DNA of 64,000 bases from Cynocephalus volans (lineage: Eukaryota; Chordata; Mammalia; Dermoptera; Cynocephalidae). Location: assembly GCF_027409185.1 (NCBI RefSeq), contig NC_084462.1:157405490-157469489 (forward strand), read 5' to 3'. Below the pieces are notes generated by a model. It was not told the DNA's origin. It saw only the letters and a list, made by a program, of their open reading frames with translations, and ran no database searches. Below, piece by piece: positions 12,159-23,144 of the stretch. A program made the position numbers and the translations under genes. The first letter of the stretch is position 1, and every line of letters begins with the position of its first letter.

Positions 12159-13575
12159 TTTTTTTTCCCCCAATGACCTCTGAACTTTTATTGGCCTCCG
12201 GTTCCCCAAAGGGCACCCTGCTTCTGTTGTCTCAGTGCCTCAGAACTTTGGTGTCACTGGTCTCAGACACCACTTTGCCATCCACCATCCTGCGGGTGGT
12301 GGTCTTTTGGATGGTTTGCATCGAGTTGCCGCTGTCCAGGGTGTCAGTGAGACTGAAGCTCTCCCCGTTTTCCAGCAGGTGGCAGTAGGTGGCGATCTCA
12401 GCCTCCAGCTTGACCTTGATGTTCAGCAGGGCTTCATACTCCTGGGCCTGGCGCTGTCCCTCTGCCCGGGTCTGTGCCAGCTCTGACTCCAAGTGCAGCA
12501 GGACCCCATTGAGCTGCTCTATCTGCACAGTGTAGTGGGGCTCCACTTCCTTCAGACTGTTCTCCAAATTGGCCTTCAGATTTCTCCATGAGTCCAGGTC
12601 GATCTCCAAGGACTGGACTGTACGCCTCAGCTCCTTAAGCCTCATCTCAGCATCTCTGATCTCGGCAGACTGCGAGGTGATCACTATGGTGTGCTCCTCA
12701 GTCAGCGTGCTCCAGTACTTGTCCGGTTCCTCTCGGTTCTTCTGAGCCAGTTGTTCATACTGGACCTGGATGTCCACCAAGATCTTGCTGAGGTCTTGAG
12801 ATTGGGGGACATCTACTTCAACAGTCAACCCAGAGTTGGCAATCTGGGCTTGGAGGCCTTTTACTTCCTTTTACTTCAAGGAGGAGCAGCTCCTCCTTGA
12901 GAGCCTCAGTCTCTGTCTCTAGCTGCAGCTGGGTGACATTGGTGTCATCAATGACCTTGCAGAGCCCATGGGTGTCACTCTCCACAGACTGGCGCATGGC
13001 CGGCTCTGTCTCATACTTGACTTTAAAGTCATCAGCAGCAAGACAGGCATTGTCAATCTGCAGAACAATGCAGGCATTATCCACAGAATTTGCAAAGATC
13101 TGAGCCCTCTGGTCCTTGATGATCTTGAAGTAATTCCCCAGTCTCCAACCTGGGGCCCCTTCTTCTCCAGGTGTTCCCGGATTTTGCTATCCAGCTTCCG
13201 ATTTTCACTCTCCAGGCTCCTCACTTTGTCCAGGTAGGAGGCCAGGCGGTTGTTCAGGTCTTGCATGGTCTCCTCGCCCTGGATGTTCCCTATTCCCTCC
13301 AGGCCCCCAGCCATCCCCATGGCCGAGCTCCCAGACCCCCAGCCGCCCCAGAAGTTGGTGGAGCAGGACACAGAGATGCAGGAGTCTGAGACCCCGGCGC
13401 CTGCATAGACACTGGCCATGCTGCTGGCCAGCCGGACCCGGTGGCTGGACACCTGGATGGAGCCCAGGGACCGGTAGCTGGTGGAGAAGGTGGTGGAGCG
13501 GGTGGAGAAGCTCATGCTGTCTGGGGCGGAAGGCGAGAGGCCAGACTCAGGTTCAGACCGCGGGAAGGTTGAAAG
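12159..13575 (-). pseudogene. KRT18P: Processed keratin-18 pseudogene
   Basis: This is an intronless copy of keratin 18, the type I intermediate-filament protein of simple epithelia, read on the minus strand. The start codon is at 13,515-13,513 and opens [12 protein letters not shown], the keratin-18 head. The rod follows with '[15 protein letters not shown]' and ends with the helix-termination region 'KLEAEIATYCHLLENG'. The last codons read KVLRH, with a stop at 12,234-12,232. A polyadenylation signal lies at 12,192-12,187 and a short A tail at 12,166-12,159. GAGGGGAC occurs on both sides (12,151-12,158 and 13,576-13,583), marking LINE-mediated insertion of a spliced mRNA. A one-base loss near 13,130 shifts the frame. 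Near 12,870 an internal deletion and a repeated GAAGTAAAAG shift it again. No intact protein is possible. The symbol is generic because I cannot match it to a numbered human pseudogene. Confidence 0.95.
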
Positions 13576-13583
13576 GAGGGGAC

Positions 13584-14172
13584 ATTTTAAAGGAGACCAA
13601 GGGATGAGAAGGAGCTTTGCCTTGTGAAGACAGGAGGAAGAGCATTTCAGGCAGGGCACAGCCAGGACAAAACCCTGAGCTCAGTGAGTTCAAGAAATGG
13701 GAAAAAGGCCAGCCGGGGAGTAGTGAGTACGGAAGAGAGAAGTCTAAAGTTTTAGAAAACAACAAAGCACATCTCAGATGGCACTCGTGATGGCTGAACT
13801 CGTCTATGGTTTTCAGTACCTGAAAGATCCCCGTGATCTATGCCCCGAGGGGCTTCGTATGTCCTGGGAGGGAGGGTCTTCAGCTACCCTCCGGTCCAGT
13901 GTGTCTCACACAGAGGTGCTTCCTCTGACAGAGGAGAATAGCAGCATATCCCCATATCTAGAGGTTTTGACCAAATTTTATTCTTTTGAAAATTTGTGTT
14001 TTATTTGTGAAGCAGAAGGAAATTTTGGGATCTAGTCCCTGAGACAACCATATTTGTTTTTGTGTTAAACCTGTTGCCTTAAAAAATAAAATGTACTTGG
14101 ATTGTGGGTGAGGTTAGCAAAGATTAAACTTTTAAGAGATATCACACTGTCCTAGGAAATCTATGAAATAAT
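13584..14172. other. Intergenic, no gene seen
   Basis: This is unassigned sequence between the keratin pseudogene and the SINE. A minus-strand frame that begins at 13,659 continues into the pseudogene, but only its part inside 12,159-13,575 is keratin-derived. Confidence 0.4.
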
Positions 14173-14183
14173 GTCGCTAGATG

Positions 14184-14280
14184 GGGCCGATTAGCTCTTG
14201 GTTAGAGGCCACTTCGCAACACCAAGGTCAAGGGTTCAGGTCCCTGCACTGGTCAGCCACCCAAAACAAAACAAGACAAA
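14184..14280 (+). mobile_element. tRNA-derived SINE monomer
   Basis: 'TTAGCTCTTGGTTAGAGG' corresponds to a pol III A-box region, and 'GGTCAAGGGTTCAGGTCCC' to a B-box region. An A-rich tail of AAAACAAAACAAG type follows. The flanks GTCGCTAGATG (14,173-14,183) and GTAGCTAGATG (14,281-14,291) form an 11-bp target duplication with one mismatch. Confidence 0.85.
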
Positions 14281-14637
14281 GTAGCTAGATGTTTATCTCT
14301 TCATCATCATATTTGTATACCTCACCTGGTCTTGATATAGTCTTAGCTTCCAAAAAGTCCAAGTCCAAATTCAGAAGGACACACAGCAAGGTCTGACTTG
14401 GGTGGGGCAGGAGACCTCCATGGAGGGTTGTTCTCTACATCCCCCTCTTAGATCTTGCACAACACGTGTTCTCAGCAGGTTTGCTCCTGAACCCAGAACC
14501 ATGACTCGAGGTCATGAACACCCTAACCCAAGCAACCTGGGGAACTGGGCCCCGGGGACTCTGAGCGATGGCTGTGCTTTCTCTTCCCATGGCCAAATCA
14601 ACTAGTCAGATCATCTCTCATCAGATGATTCTCATGG

Positions 14638-14991
14638 ACTGAATTCTGTACTTCTCAAATTCTCATGTTGAAGTTCTAACCCCAAGTACCTTAGAATATG
14701 ACTGTATTTGCAGATAGGGCACTTAAGGAAGTGAGTAAGGTTAAATGAGGTCATATGGTGGCCCTAACCCAATATGACTGGTGTCCTTAGAAGAAGAGGA
14801 AGAGATACCAGGGATGCGCACACAGGAGCAAAGGCCATGTTGCCAGCCAAGCAGAGAGGCCTCAGAAGGAATGAAACCTGCCAACACATGATCTTGGACT
14901 TCTAGCATCTAGATCTGTGAGAAAATAAATTTATATTGTTTAAGCCACCCCGTCTGAGGTATTGTGTTATGGCAACCCTTGCAGATTAATA
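14638..14991 (+). mobile_element. Old LTR, MaLR-like
   Basis: It starts near 'GGACTGAATTCTGTACTTC'. It contains 'CCAATATGACTGGTGTCCTT' and 'TGATCTTGGACTTCTAGC', and ends with 'TTGTTTAAGCCACCCCGTCT' and 'GTGTTATGGCAACC'. This is the standard order of a MaLR-type LTR. The L1 to its right begins immediately after it. Confidence 0.7.
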
Positions 14992-16090
14992 TAATGAGCC
15001 CACAGAGCCCAAGGTTTGGGATCAAGATGACAGAATTGACAGTCCCCTGCATCACTTTCCCTCACAACCAACCAATTTACAACTATTAAAAAGCAAAGAC
15101 TGCCAACCTGGGACCACCAGAGCTCAGGGGAAGAGGAGGAGAGACCTGTGGAGTTTGTGAAAGCGGGAGAAGCTGCAGCAGAGGGAGAAGGGACCACTCT
15201 AGCCATACCAAGTCCTAGCCACTTTATGGTTGACTCTGTGAGGGGTAGGAAGAAGCTGTGGCACATGGAGCAAGAGACAGCGAAAGCCACAGGTGAGCCA
15301 TTTGTGTAAAGTTGCTTGGAGTCTGCAAGGGAGAAGAGGGCCTTGGAGTGTACCCTACCAGCCCTCATGCCAGCAAGACCACTGACAGGCTTCCTATAGA
15401 CCCACATAGGAGTGCGGAGCCACAGCTGACTGAAGAAAGGTACCACCCAGAGGCCAGTGAGTCATTGTGAGGGACCTGCTCATGGCCCACTTCACAGTAA
15501 GCATTTGGAGTGCAGGGGGAGGCTGGCTCACTGGGAGAATTTTGGGGTGCAGCATGAGCAGTTGATCTACCTTCCAATTGGCATAGGCTCACTCAGTAGA
15601 GACTGATCAGGGTGATAGAACTGTAGGGGGTGCAGTTTGCTGGAAGGACTCAGTCCCAGGCCAGGATTTCCACACAGCCCAGGTGTAAAGTGGTTAAAAG
15701 GCCAACAATTAAAACCTGAGCTGCACAAAGAGCTCTCCAGAGAATCAGCAGCAAAGCATCAATTTAGCTGAACCATAGGGCTCAAGTGCTGGTCCCCATA
15801 GAAAGTTCCCCCAATTTTGGAATTAACCAAAGGACAATAAATTAATTCCAGTGCAGAGTTTAGTGGTGGTGGTAGCTAGTAATCCACCACAAAACAGATA
15901 AAAAAAAAACAAAACACACAGATCAGAGACAAAGCTCTGATTAACCAGTAAACATCTAACACCACCAAAGAACACCTATAAAATCTATAAGGTAGCAGTC
16001 TCCTCAAATTCCCAGGCATTTGTGTAGAAACAAAGATCAAGAAAGAACAGAGAAATAAGACATCAACAAAGGAAACAAAAAGCACCAGCA

Positions 16091-16650
16091 ATGGACCCAG
16101 AGGAGCAGCAGATTTATGAAATGTCTGACAGAGAATTCAGAATAACCCTCTTAAGGATGTTCAGGGAGTCACAAGAAAAGACACACAGAAAATTAAATGA
16201 TATCTGGAAAACAATCCAGGAACAGAACAAGAAGCTTGACAAATTGAAAAAAAAAATTAAAAACCAAATAGAAATTCTAGTGATAAAAAATACATTATCT
16301 GAAGTGCAAAACTTGATAGAAAGCTCCAACAACTGACTTAATCAAATAGAGAAAAGAATCAGTAAGCTTGAAGACACAACATTTGAAATTATCAAATCAG
16401 AGGAGGAGAAAGAAAAAAAAGAACAAGGAAAATTGAAAGAGAAACAACAAATGTGGGACTCCCACAAGTGGAATAACCTCCACATAATTAGCATATCCAA
16501 AGAAGGAAAAAAGGAAGAGATGTTATTCAAGAAAATAAAGGCTGAAATTTCCCAAGTATGGAGAAAGATGGCACCATCCAGGTATAGGAAGCTCAGAGGT
16601 GGTCAATCAAATTCAATCCAGGGAGGAACACTCCAAGGCACATCATAATC
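16091..16650 (+). pseudogene. L1 ORF1 remnant
   Basis: The open part starts MDPEEQQIYEMSDREF and continues with a lysine/glutamine-rich coiled-coil segment typical of the N-terminal half of L1 ORF1p, the RNA-binding trimer of the L1 particle. It stops at 16,334-16,336. Further coiled-coil-like text runs to about 16,650 in other frames. The downstream RNA-binding domain ('AGEKVG...FRVLKEKD'-like text, about 16,765-16,990) is only recognisable in pieces. Confidence 0.75.
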
Positions 16651-17479
16651 AAATTATCAAAAACCAAAGACAAAGAATACTGAAAGAAGCAAGAGAAAAG
16701 AAACACACAATAGTCAGTGGAGCCCCAATACATCTCTTAGTGAATTTCTCAGTAGAAATCCTATAGGCCAGGAGAAAGTGGGATGATATATTCAGAGTGC
16801 TGAAGGAAAAAGACTGTCAGCCAAGAGCTCTGTACCTAGCAAAATTAACCTTCAAATATGAAGGAGGAATAAAGTATTTCCCAGACAAACAAAAGGTAAG
16901 AGAATTCATCAGCACTGGACCTGCCTTACAAGAAATGCTAAAGGGAGTTCTTCAGTCTAAAAGGAGATGACGCTAAGGAGCAGCAAGAAAACACCTGAAG
17001 TTACATAATTCATTAGTAAAGTAAGTTCTCAGATAACCTCAGAATACTCCAGTGTCATAAGGGTGGTGAATAAACCACTTACATCCTTAGTACGAAGACT
17101 AAAGGACAAACCTAACAAGACACTAACATATACAACAACCATATAAGAGATAGGCAATATTGAAAGATGTAACTTGAAACAACAAGTGGTCAAAAAGTGG
17201 GGGGAATGACACCAAAGTGCAGTGTTGGCTTTGGTGTTTTCTTTTTTCTTAGATATCAAAGTTAAGGTTTTATTAGTCTAAAATAACCTGTTATAACTCT
17301 AACATGTTTTTTTGTAAGCCTGTGTTAATTAACCATAACACAAAAAACTTATGAGGCATGCAAAAAATAGTGAGAAATAGTAAATAGTGAGAAATCAAAA
17401 TACACTGCTTGAGAAAACCACTCAATTACAAAGGAAGACAGTAAGACTGGAAAAAAGGATCAACAAAACAACCAGAAAA

Positions 17480-18350
17480 AAAAGGTAATAAAAAGGCAGT
17501 AATAAGTACTTATATATCAATAACAACTCTAAATCTAAATGGATTAAATGCCCCAATTAAAAGACACAGAGTGGCTCACTGCTTATAAAACAAGAATCAA
17601 CAACATGCTGTCTGCAAGAAACTCATTTCACCTATAAAGGCACACACCATCTGAAAATCAAGTGCTGGGATAAAGATATTTCACACAAATAGAAAGCAAA
17701 AAAGAGCAGGAGTAGCTACATTATATAAGATAAAATAGACTTCAAGCCAAGGAAAATAAAAAAATATATACAGAAGGTCATTATATCATGATAAAGGGAT
17801 CAATTCAACAAGAGGCTATAACAATTCTACGCATATACACCCAACTCTGGAGCACCCAATTATATAAAGCAATTACTTTTAGAACTAATGGCAAAAATAT
17901 ACTCCAACACAATAATGTTTGGGGACTTTAACATCCACTTTCAACAAAGGACAGATCATCCACACAGAAAACTAATCAGGAAACATCAGCAGTATTCTCT
18001 ATTCTAGGTCAATTTGACATAACAAACATATACAGAACCTTTCATCCAATGGAGCTCCAGTGGCGCAATCGGTTAGCGTGCGGTACTTATACAGAACCTT
18101 TCATCCAACAGCTGCAGAATACACATTCTTCTCAGAAGCACATGGAACATTCTTTATAACAGACCATATGTTAGGTCACAAAACAAGTCTCAATAAATTT
18201 AAAACAATTGAAATCGCGTCAACTACCTTGTCCGACCACAACAGAATAAAACTAGAAATCAACAACAAAACAGACACTAGAAACTATACAAATACATGGA
18301 AATTAAACAACATGCTCCTAACAATGAATGAGTCAAAGAAAAAATAAAAA
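17480..18350 (+). pseudogene. L1 ORF2 endonuclease domain remnant
   Basis: Text translating around 'LNLNGLNAPIKRH' (about 17,525) opens an apurinic-type endonuclease domain. The domain carries the family 'SDHN' signature at about 18,230 within 'IASTTLSDHNRIKLEI'. In an intact element this domain nicks target DNA to prime reverse transcription. Here it is broken by stops and frame changes. It is also split at 18,050 by a tRNA-fragment insertion that duplicates 21 bp of its own sequence. Confidence 0.8.
18029..18108 (+). mobile_element. tRNA-Ile(UAU) 5'-half insertion with 21-bp target duplication
   Basis: Within the L1, 21 bases starting TATACAGAACC and ending TCATCCAA occur at 18,029-18,049 and again, identically, at 18,088-18,108. 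Between them sit 38 bases. The first four are TGGA. The next 34 (18,054-18,087) begin GCTCCAGTGGCGCAATCGG and match the 5' half of eukaryotic tRNA-Ile with anticodon UAU, including a complete A box. The tRNA match continues into the TATA of the second duplicate, so it ends at or next to the anticodon. There is no 3' half, B box or A tail. It is therefore not a tRNA gene but a tailless, target-duplicated insertion of a tRNA fragment. Confidence 0.85.
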
Positions 18351-18849
18351 AGGAAATTTAGAAATTCCTGGAGACAAATGAAAATGAAAACACAACATAC
18401 CAGAACCTTAGAGATATAGTAAAAACAGCTCTAAGAGGGAAGTTTATAGCAATAAATGCTGACACGAAAAAAGAAGACTTCAAATAAACAACCCAATGTT
18501 ATACCTCAAGGAGTTGGAAAAGCAAGAACAAACCAAACCCCAAATCAGTGGAGGGAGATAAATAACAAAGATCAGAGCAAAATAAATGAATTAGAGATTT
18601 TTTTTTAAATACAAAAGATCGATGAAACAAAGAGTTGGTTTTTCATGAAGATAAACAAAATTGATAAACCTTTAGCTAGACTAACATTGAAAAAAAAGAA
18701 AGACTCAAATAAATAAAATCATAAATGAAAAAGGAGACATTACAACTGATACCACAGAAATACAAAGGTATCATAAGAGACTACTATGAAAAATTTTATA
18801 TGAACAAACCTAGATGAAATGGATAAATTCCTAGACACATACAACTTAC

Positions 18850-21000
18850 CAAGGTTGAATCATGAAGAACTAGAAAACCTAAACAGACCAATAACAAGTG
18901 ATGAGATTGATGCAGTAATAAGAAGTCTCCCAACAAAGAAAACGCCAGGACGAAATGGCTTTATGGCCGAATTCTACCAAACATTTAAAGAATACTAGTT
19001 CTTCTCAAACTCTTCCAAAAAACTGAACAGGAGAAAATACTTCCAAACTCATTCTATGAGGCCAAAATTAACCTCGTCTCAAAGCCAGAAAAGGAAACAA
19101 CGAAAAAAGAAAACTACAGACCAATATCCTTAATGAACACAGGTACAAAGATCCTCAACAAAATACTACAACCCATACAGAATCCAACAATGCATTAAAA
19201 AGATCATTTGCCATGATCAAGTGGGATTCATCCAAGGGATGCAAAGATGGCTCCACATACGCAAATCTATAAATGTGATACATCACATCAACAGAATGAA
19301 GAAAAAAAGCCATATAATCATTTCTATAGATGCAGAAAAAGTGTTTGATAAAATCCAACACCACTTCATGATAAAAATACTCAAGGTACTAGGTATAGAA
19401 GGAATGTACCTCAACACAATAAAGGCCATAATATACAACAAACCCACAGATAATATCATACTGAATGGACGAAAATTAGAGGCTTTTCCTCTAAGATCTG
19501 AAACAAGTCACGGATGCCCACTTTCCCCACTCATTCAACATAGTACTGGAAGTTCTAGCCAGCTCAGTAAGGCAAGAGAAAGCAATGAAGAGCATCTAGA
19601 TTGGAAAGGAGGAAGTCAAACTATCCCTACTTGCAGATGACATGATCATATACATATGAAGCTCTAAAAACTCCACCAAAAAATTTCTAGCACTAATAAA
19701 TGAATTCAGTGTAGTGGCAAGATACAAAATCAACACCCTATACTAATAATGAAATAGCTAAAAAAGAAATCAAGAAAGTAATCCCATTCACAACAGCTAC
19801 CTAAAAAAATGAAATACATAGAAGTAAATTTAACCAAGGAGGGGAAAGACCTCTACAATGAAAACTATAAAACACTAGTGAAAAAAATTGAGAAGGATAG
19901 AAATAAATGGAAAGCTATTCTACGTTCATGGGTTGGAAGAATTAACATCATAAAAATGTTCATACTACCCAAAGAAATCTATACATTGAAAACAATCTCT
20001 ATCAAAATACCAGTGACAATCTTCAGAGAAGTAGAGAAAGTGATCTTAAAACTTGTATAGAATCACAAAAGACCCCGTATAGTTAAAGCAATTTCAAACT
20101 AAGTTGGAGGCATCACACTTTGACTTCAAAATATACATAAAGCTATAGTAACAAAAAAAGCACGGTACTGGCATAAAAATAGACAAATACACCAATGGAA
20201 CACAATAGAGAATCCAGAAATAAACCCACTCTTACAGCCAACTGATTTGCAACAAAGGTGCCAAGAATATACAATGGGCAAAGGACAGCCTCTTCAATAA
20301 ATGATTTTGGGAAAACTGGATATCCACATGCAAAAGATTGAAACTAGACCCCTGTGTCTCACCATACACAAAAGTCAACTCAAAATGGATCAAAGACCTA
20401 AATTTAAGACCTGAAACTGTAAAACTACTAGAAGAAAACATAGGGGAAATGCTACACAAAATGGGAGTGGGCAGCACTTTTCTGAGCAAGACCACAAAGA
20501 CACATACAACTAAAGCAAAAATACACAAATGGGACTACATCGAACTAAGAAGCTTCTGCACAGCGAAGGATACTATCAACAAAGTGAAGAGACAACCTAC
20601 AAAATGGGAGAAAGTGTTTGCAAACTACACATCAGACAAGGGGCTAATATCCAGCATACATAAGGAACTCAGACAACTCAACAGCAAAAAAATAAATAAC
20701 CCAATTAAAAAATGGGCAAAGCACCTGAACAGACATGTCTTAAAGAAGATGTACAAATGGCCAATGAGCACATGAAAAAATGCTCCAAATCACTAATCAT
20801 CAGGGAAATGCAAATTAAAATCACAATGAGATGTCATCTTACCCCAGTCAGAAGGGCTGTTACCCACAAGACAGAAAATAACAAATGTGGTGAAAAGCAA
20901 ACCTCCCTACATTGTTGGTGGGAGTATAAAGTGGTAGAGCCACTGTGGAAACAGTACGGAGGTTCCTCAGAGAACTGAAAGTAGATCTACCTCCCGACCC
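18850..21000 (+). pseudogene. L1 ORF2 reverse transcriptase and C-terminal remnant
   Basis: Pieces in shifting frames carry '[15 protein letters not shown]' and '[18 protein letters not shown]' at 19,221-19,380, '[18 protein letters not shown]' near 19,470-19,520, and an 'ADDM' active-site motif near 19,632-19,646. Downstream segments read 'YTLKTISIKIPV' (20,000) and '[13 protein letters not shown]' (20,338). The C-terminal part resembles other L1 ORF2s up to about 21,000. Multiple frameshifts and stops rule out function. Confidence 0.88.
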
Positions 21001-21400
21001 AGCTCTCTCACTACTGGGTATGTACCCAAATGAAAGGAAATCATTATATTAAAATGACACCTGCATTCCCATGTTCATCAGAACACTATTCACAATAACC
21101 AAGAGATGGAATCGACCTAAACATCCACCAACAGAAGAATGGATAAAAAAACTGTGGTCTATATACACAATGGAATACCATTCAGCTATAAAAAGAAATG
21201 ATATCCTATTATTTGCAGCAACCTGGATTGAACTGGAAACAATCACGTTAAGTGAAGTAAGTCAGACACAGAAAGACAAATACCACATGATCTCACTCAT
21301 ATGTGGAATTAAAAACAAAAAAGTGGTGTTCATAGAAGTAGAGAGTAGAATAATGGTACTGGAGGCCGGGAAAGGAGGGGAGCGGGAGGGGGAGAAGCGG

Positions 21401-21716
21401 TGGACCACCGGTGCAGAGCTAGGGCTGGGTCTGGAGCTCACAGACCCCTCGAGCCCACTCACAAACCCTTCACACACAGGTCTGTGAGCTAGGTAACCGG
21501 CAAAACAGTCCTCAGAGCCTTGGTTGAAGAAGGAATAGTCTTTATTCAGCACACACTACGCTATGACCTAAGCAGTCCACACAGAGAAACTCAGAAACTC
21601 AACTGCTACCGGCAAAGTCCAAAGAAAAACTGAAACTGAGCAGCTGCCAGCAGAGCAAACATGCTCTATTTTTAGATGCAATCTCTGCCCACCAGCATGC
21701 TTCAAACTGCAGAACA
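21401..21716 (-). mobile_element. Solo ERV LTR inside the L1 3' UTR
   Basis: On the minus strand the block runs from TGTTCTGCAGTTTG to GGTGGTCCA. It carries a TATA-like 'CTAAAAATAGAGC' and an AATAAA signal in 'GCTGAATAAAGACTATTCC', followed by a GC-rich U5-like segment. That is a class I LTR layout. The TG...CA ends are proposed, but no matching short target duplication was found, so the exact edges are uncertain. Confidence 0.6.
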
Positions 21717-21769
21717 TTTGTATTGAAATGACACACTGTACCCCACAAAAATGTACGAAACAAATTAAA

Positions 21770-22016
21770 ATTTTTTTTTTTAATTTTATTTTGTCGATAT
21801 ACATTGTGGCTGATTATTGCTCCCCATCACCAAAACCTCCCTCCCTTCTCCCTCCCCCCCTCCCCCCCAACAATGTCCTTTCTGTTTGCTTGTCGTATCA
21901 ACTTCAAATAATTGTAGTTGTTATATCTTCTTCCTCCCCCCCCGGTTTTTGTGTGTGTGTGTGTGTGAATTTATATATTAATTTTTAGCTCCCACCAATA
22001 AGTGAGAACATGTGGT
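21770..22016 (-). mobile_element. 5'-truncated L1 3' UTR, tail to tail with the large L1
   Basis: Read on the minus strand, it contains 'CATGTTCTCACTTATTGGTG', then a purine-rich GGGGGG-bearing tract, and ends 'AATGTATATCGACAAAATAA' with an A tail (T run at 21,771-21,781). A (GT)n tract sits at 21,950-21,967. It faces the + strand L1 directly, A tail against A tail. Confidence 0.75.
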
Positions 22017-23060
22017 ATTTCTCTAAACATATTAAAATTTTAAAAAAATGTTTTTAAGTGGAAAAAAAAAGAATCCAAGGTTTGGGGACCCCGAAGAATG
22101 GGCATCCTTAAAATAAAGTTTTAAAGATTCTCCTTTCAAAGTTTTCTCACCCAAGATAAGAGTGGTCACTGGTCAGCCTCCTTCCTTCCATAATTCTCTC
22201 CCCAACATCTTTAGAACACTTACTATGGCCAGCACTCTGTCCCCAGCTGTGCATTTTGTCTGTGACTCCTACGCTGTTCCTTTCACACCCCTCAGGGCCC
22301 TGGACCAGCAGAGGCACCGCCAACCTCGGCCAGCCCTTGTTCCCCACACCATCACTTCAGCTAATGGAGGTCGGGGGAAGGACCCCTGCCTAGAACCAGG
22401 CCAGAGGCACTGGGTTAGAACATCATACACTCTTCCCCTATAGTTCTTAGCTGTTCTATATATAAAACTATGACAAATCAAACAGTGCTATAATCTCTAC
22501 CAGCCCGTTAATTCAGGAGCCAGCTCTAGAATGTTCATGTACAAGAACCAGCTTTACTATATCTGTATCAATTCCAACAACATGTGCCAGCCAAGTGTTA
22601 ATTCTAACAAGGTCTAAAGTAGCCTACTGCCAAATGCAGCTTTTGCATGCCTAAGAAGAGTGGGCGAGATAAAGCTGGAGAGCCTGTCCTGTCTCCACAC
22701 TTATCCACTTGCTTTTACTTCTGCCGGGAACACCCACACACATGCACACACGTGTACGTGCACACACGCCCACCTTCCCTGGCTAACTCACGTGAATCCC
22801 CAATGTCATTGACTCCTTAGGTATGTACTATATGTTATCTGTTCAGTGTCTTCATCTCTATATTGTAAATCCCACCAGGACAGGGACTCTGTGTTTTTTT
22901 CACCCTGAACCACAGCACACAGCACAGGGCCTGGCCCATGGGAAATGTTCAATAATTATTTTTAATTAGTAACTGGTCCATAGATCAATGATGATCAGCC
23001 TTTCGTATTTAATGACCCATCAATTCCTGTTTTATTCCCCTGAGAGGTGGGTACCTGTTA
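22017..23060. other. Intergenic with L2-like 3' end
   Basis: An L2-type 3' end is visible at about 22,840-22,970. It shows 'CCCACCAGGACAGGGACTCT', a GCACAGGGCCTGGCCCATG-type tract and 'AATGTTCAATAATT'. A CA/TG-rich run lies at 22,733-22,775. No gene was recognised. Confidence 0.5.
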
Positions 23061-23064
23061 TTAT

Positions 23065-23144
23065 TATTTTATTTTCGTTGGCGGCTGGCTAGTGTGAGGA
23101 TAGGAACCCTTGAGCTCTAACCAACTGAGCTAACTGGCCAGCCC
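23065..23144 (-). mobile_element. tRNA-derived SINE fragment
   Basis: 'AACCAACTGAGCTAACTGGC' followed by 'CAGCCC' is the reverse complement of the SINE 5' end (GGGCTGGCCAGTTAGCTCAG). The T-rich left side corresponds to its tail. The B-box region is partly lost. No clear target duplication was found. Confidence 0.75.

Larger units (their letters stand above)
14992..21770 (+). mobile_element. Near-full-length, decayed L1 retrotransposon
   Basis: This 6.8-kb L1 includes a candidate 5' UTR (about 14,992-16,090, with 'GGGATCAAGATGACAGA'), ORF1 remains, ORF2 remains and a 3' UTR. It ends 'CACACTGTACCCCACAAAAA' followed by an A-rich end. Many stops and frame changes make it inactive. It hosts two later insertions: a 38-bp tRNA fragment (18,050-18,087) and a solo LTR (21,401-21,716). 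Another L1 3' end faces it directly at 21,770. Confidence 0.85.

Noticed and set aside
12232-13515. A functional keratin gene
   Set aside because: It is intronless, has a poly(A) tail and flanking duplications, and is broken by two frame changes plus an internal deletion.
18054-18091. A functional tRNA-Ile gene
   Set aside because: Only the 5' half is present. There is no B box, T arm or 3' acceptor strand.
16091-21350. An active L1
   Set aside because: ORF1 stops after 81 codons and ORF2 is in many pieces. The 3' UTR is interrupted by an LTR.
21401-21716. A coding exon or CpG-type element inside the L1 3' UTR
   Set aside because: The reversed AATAAA with a GC-rich downstream part and TG...CA ends fits a solo LTR better.
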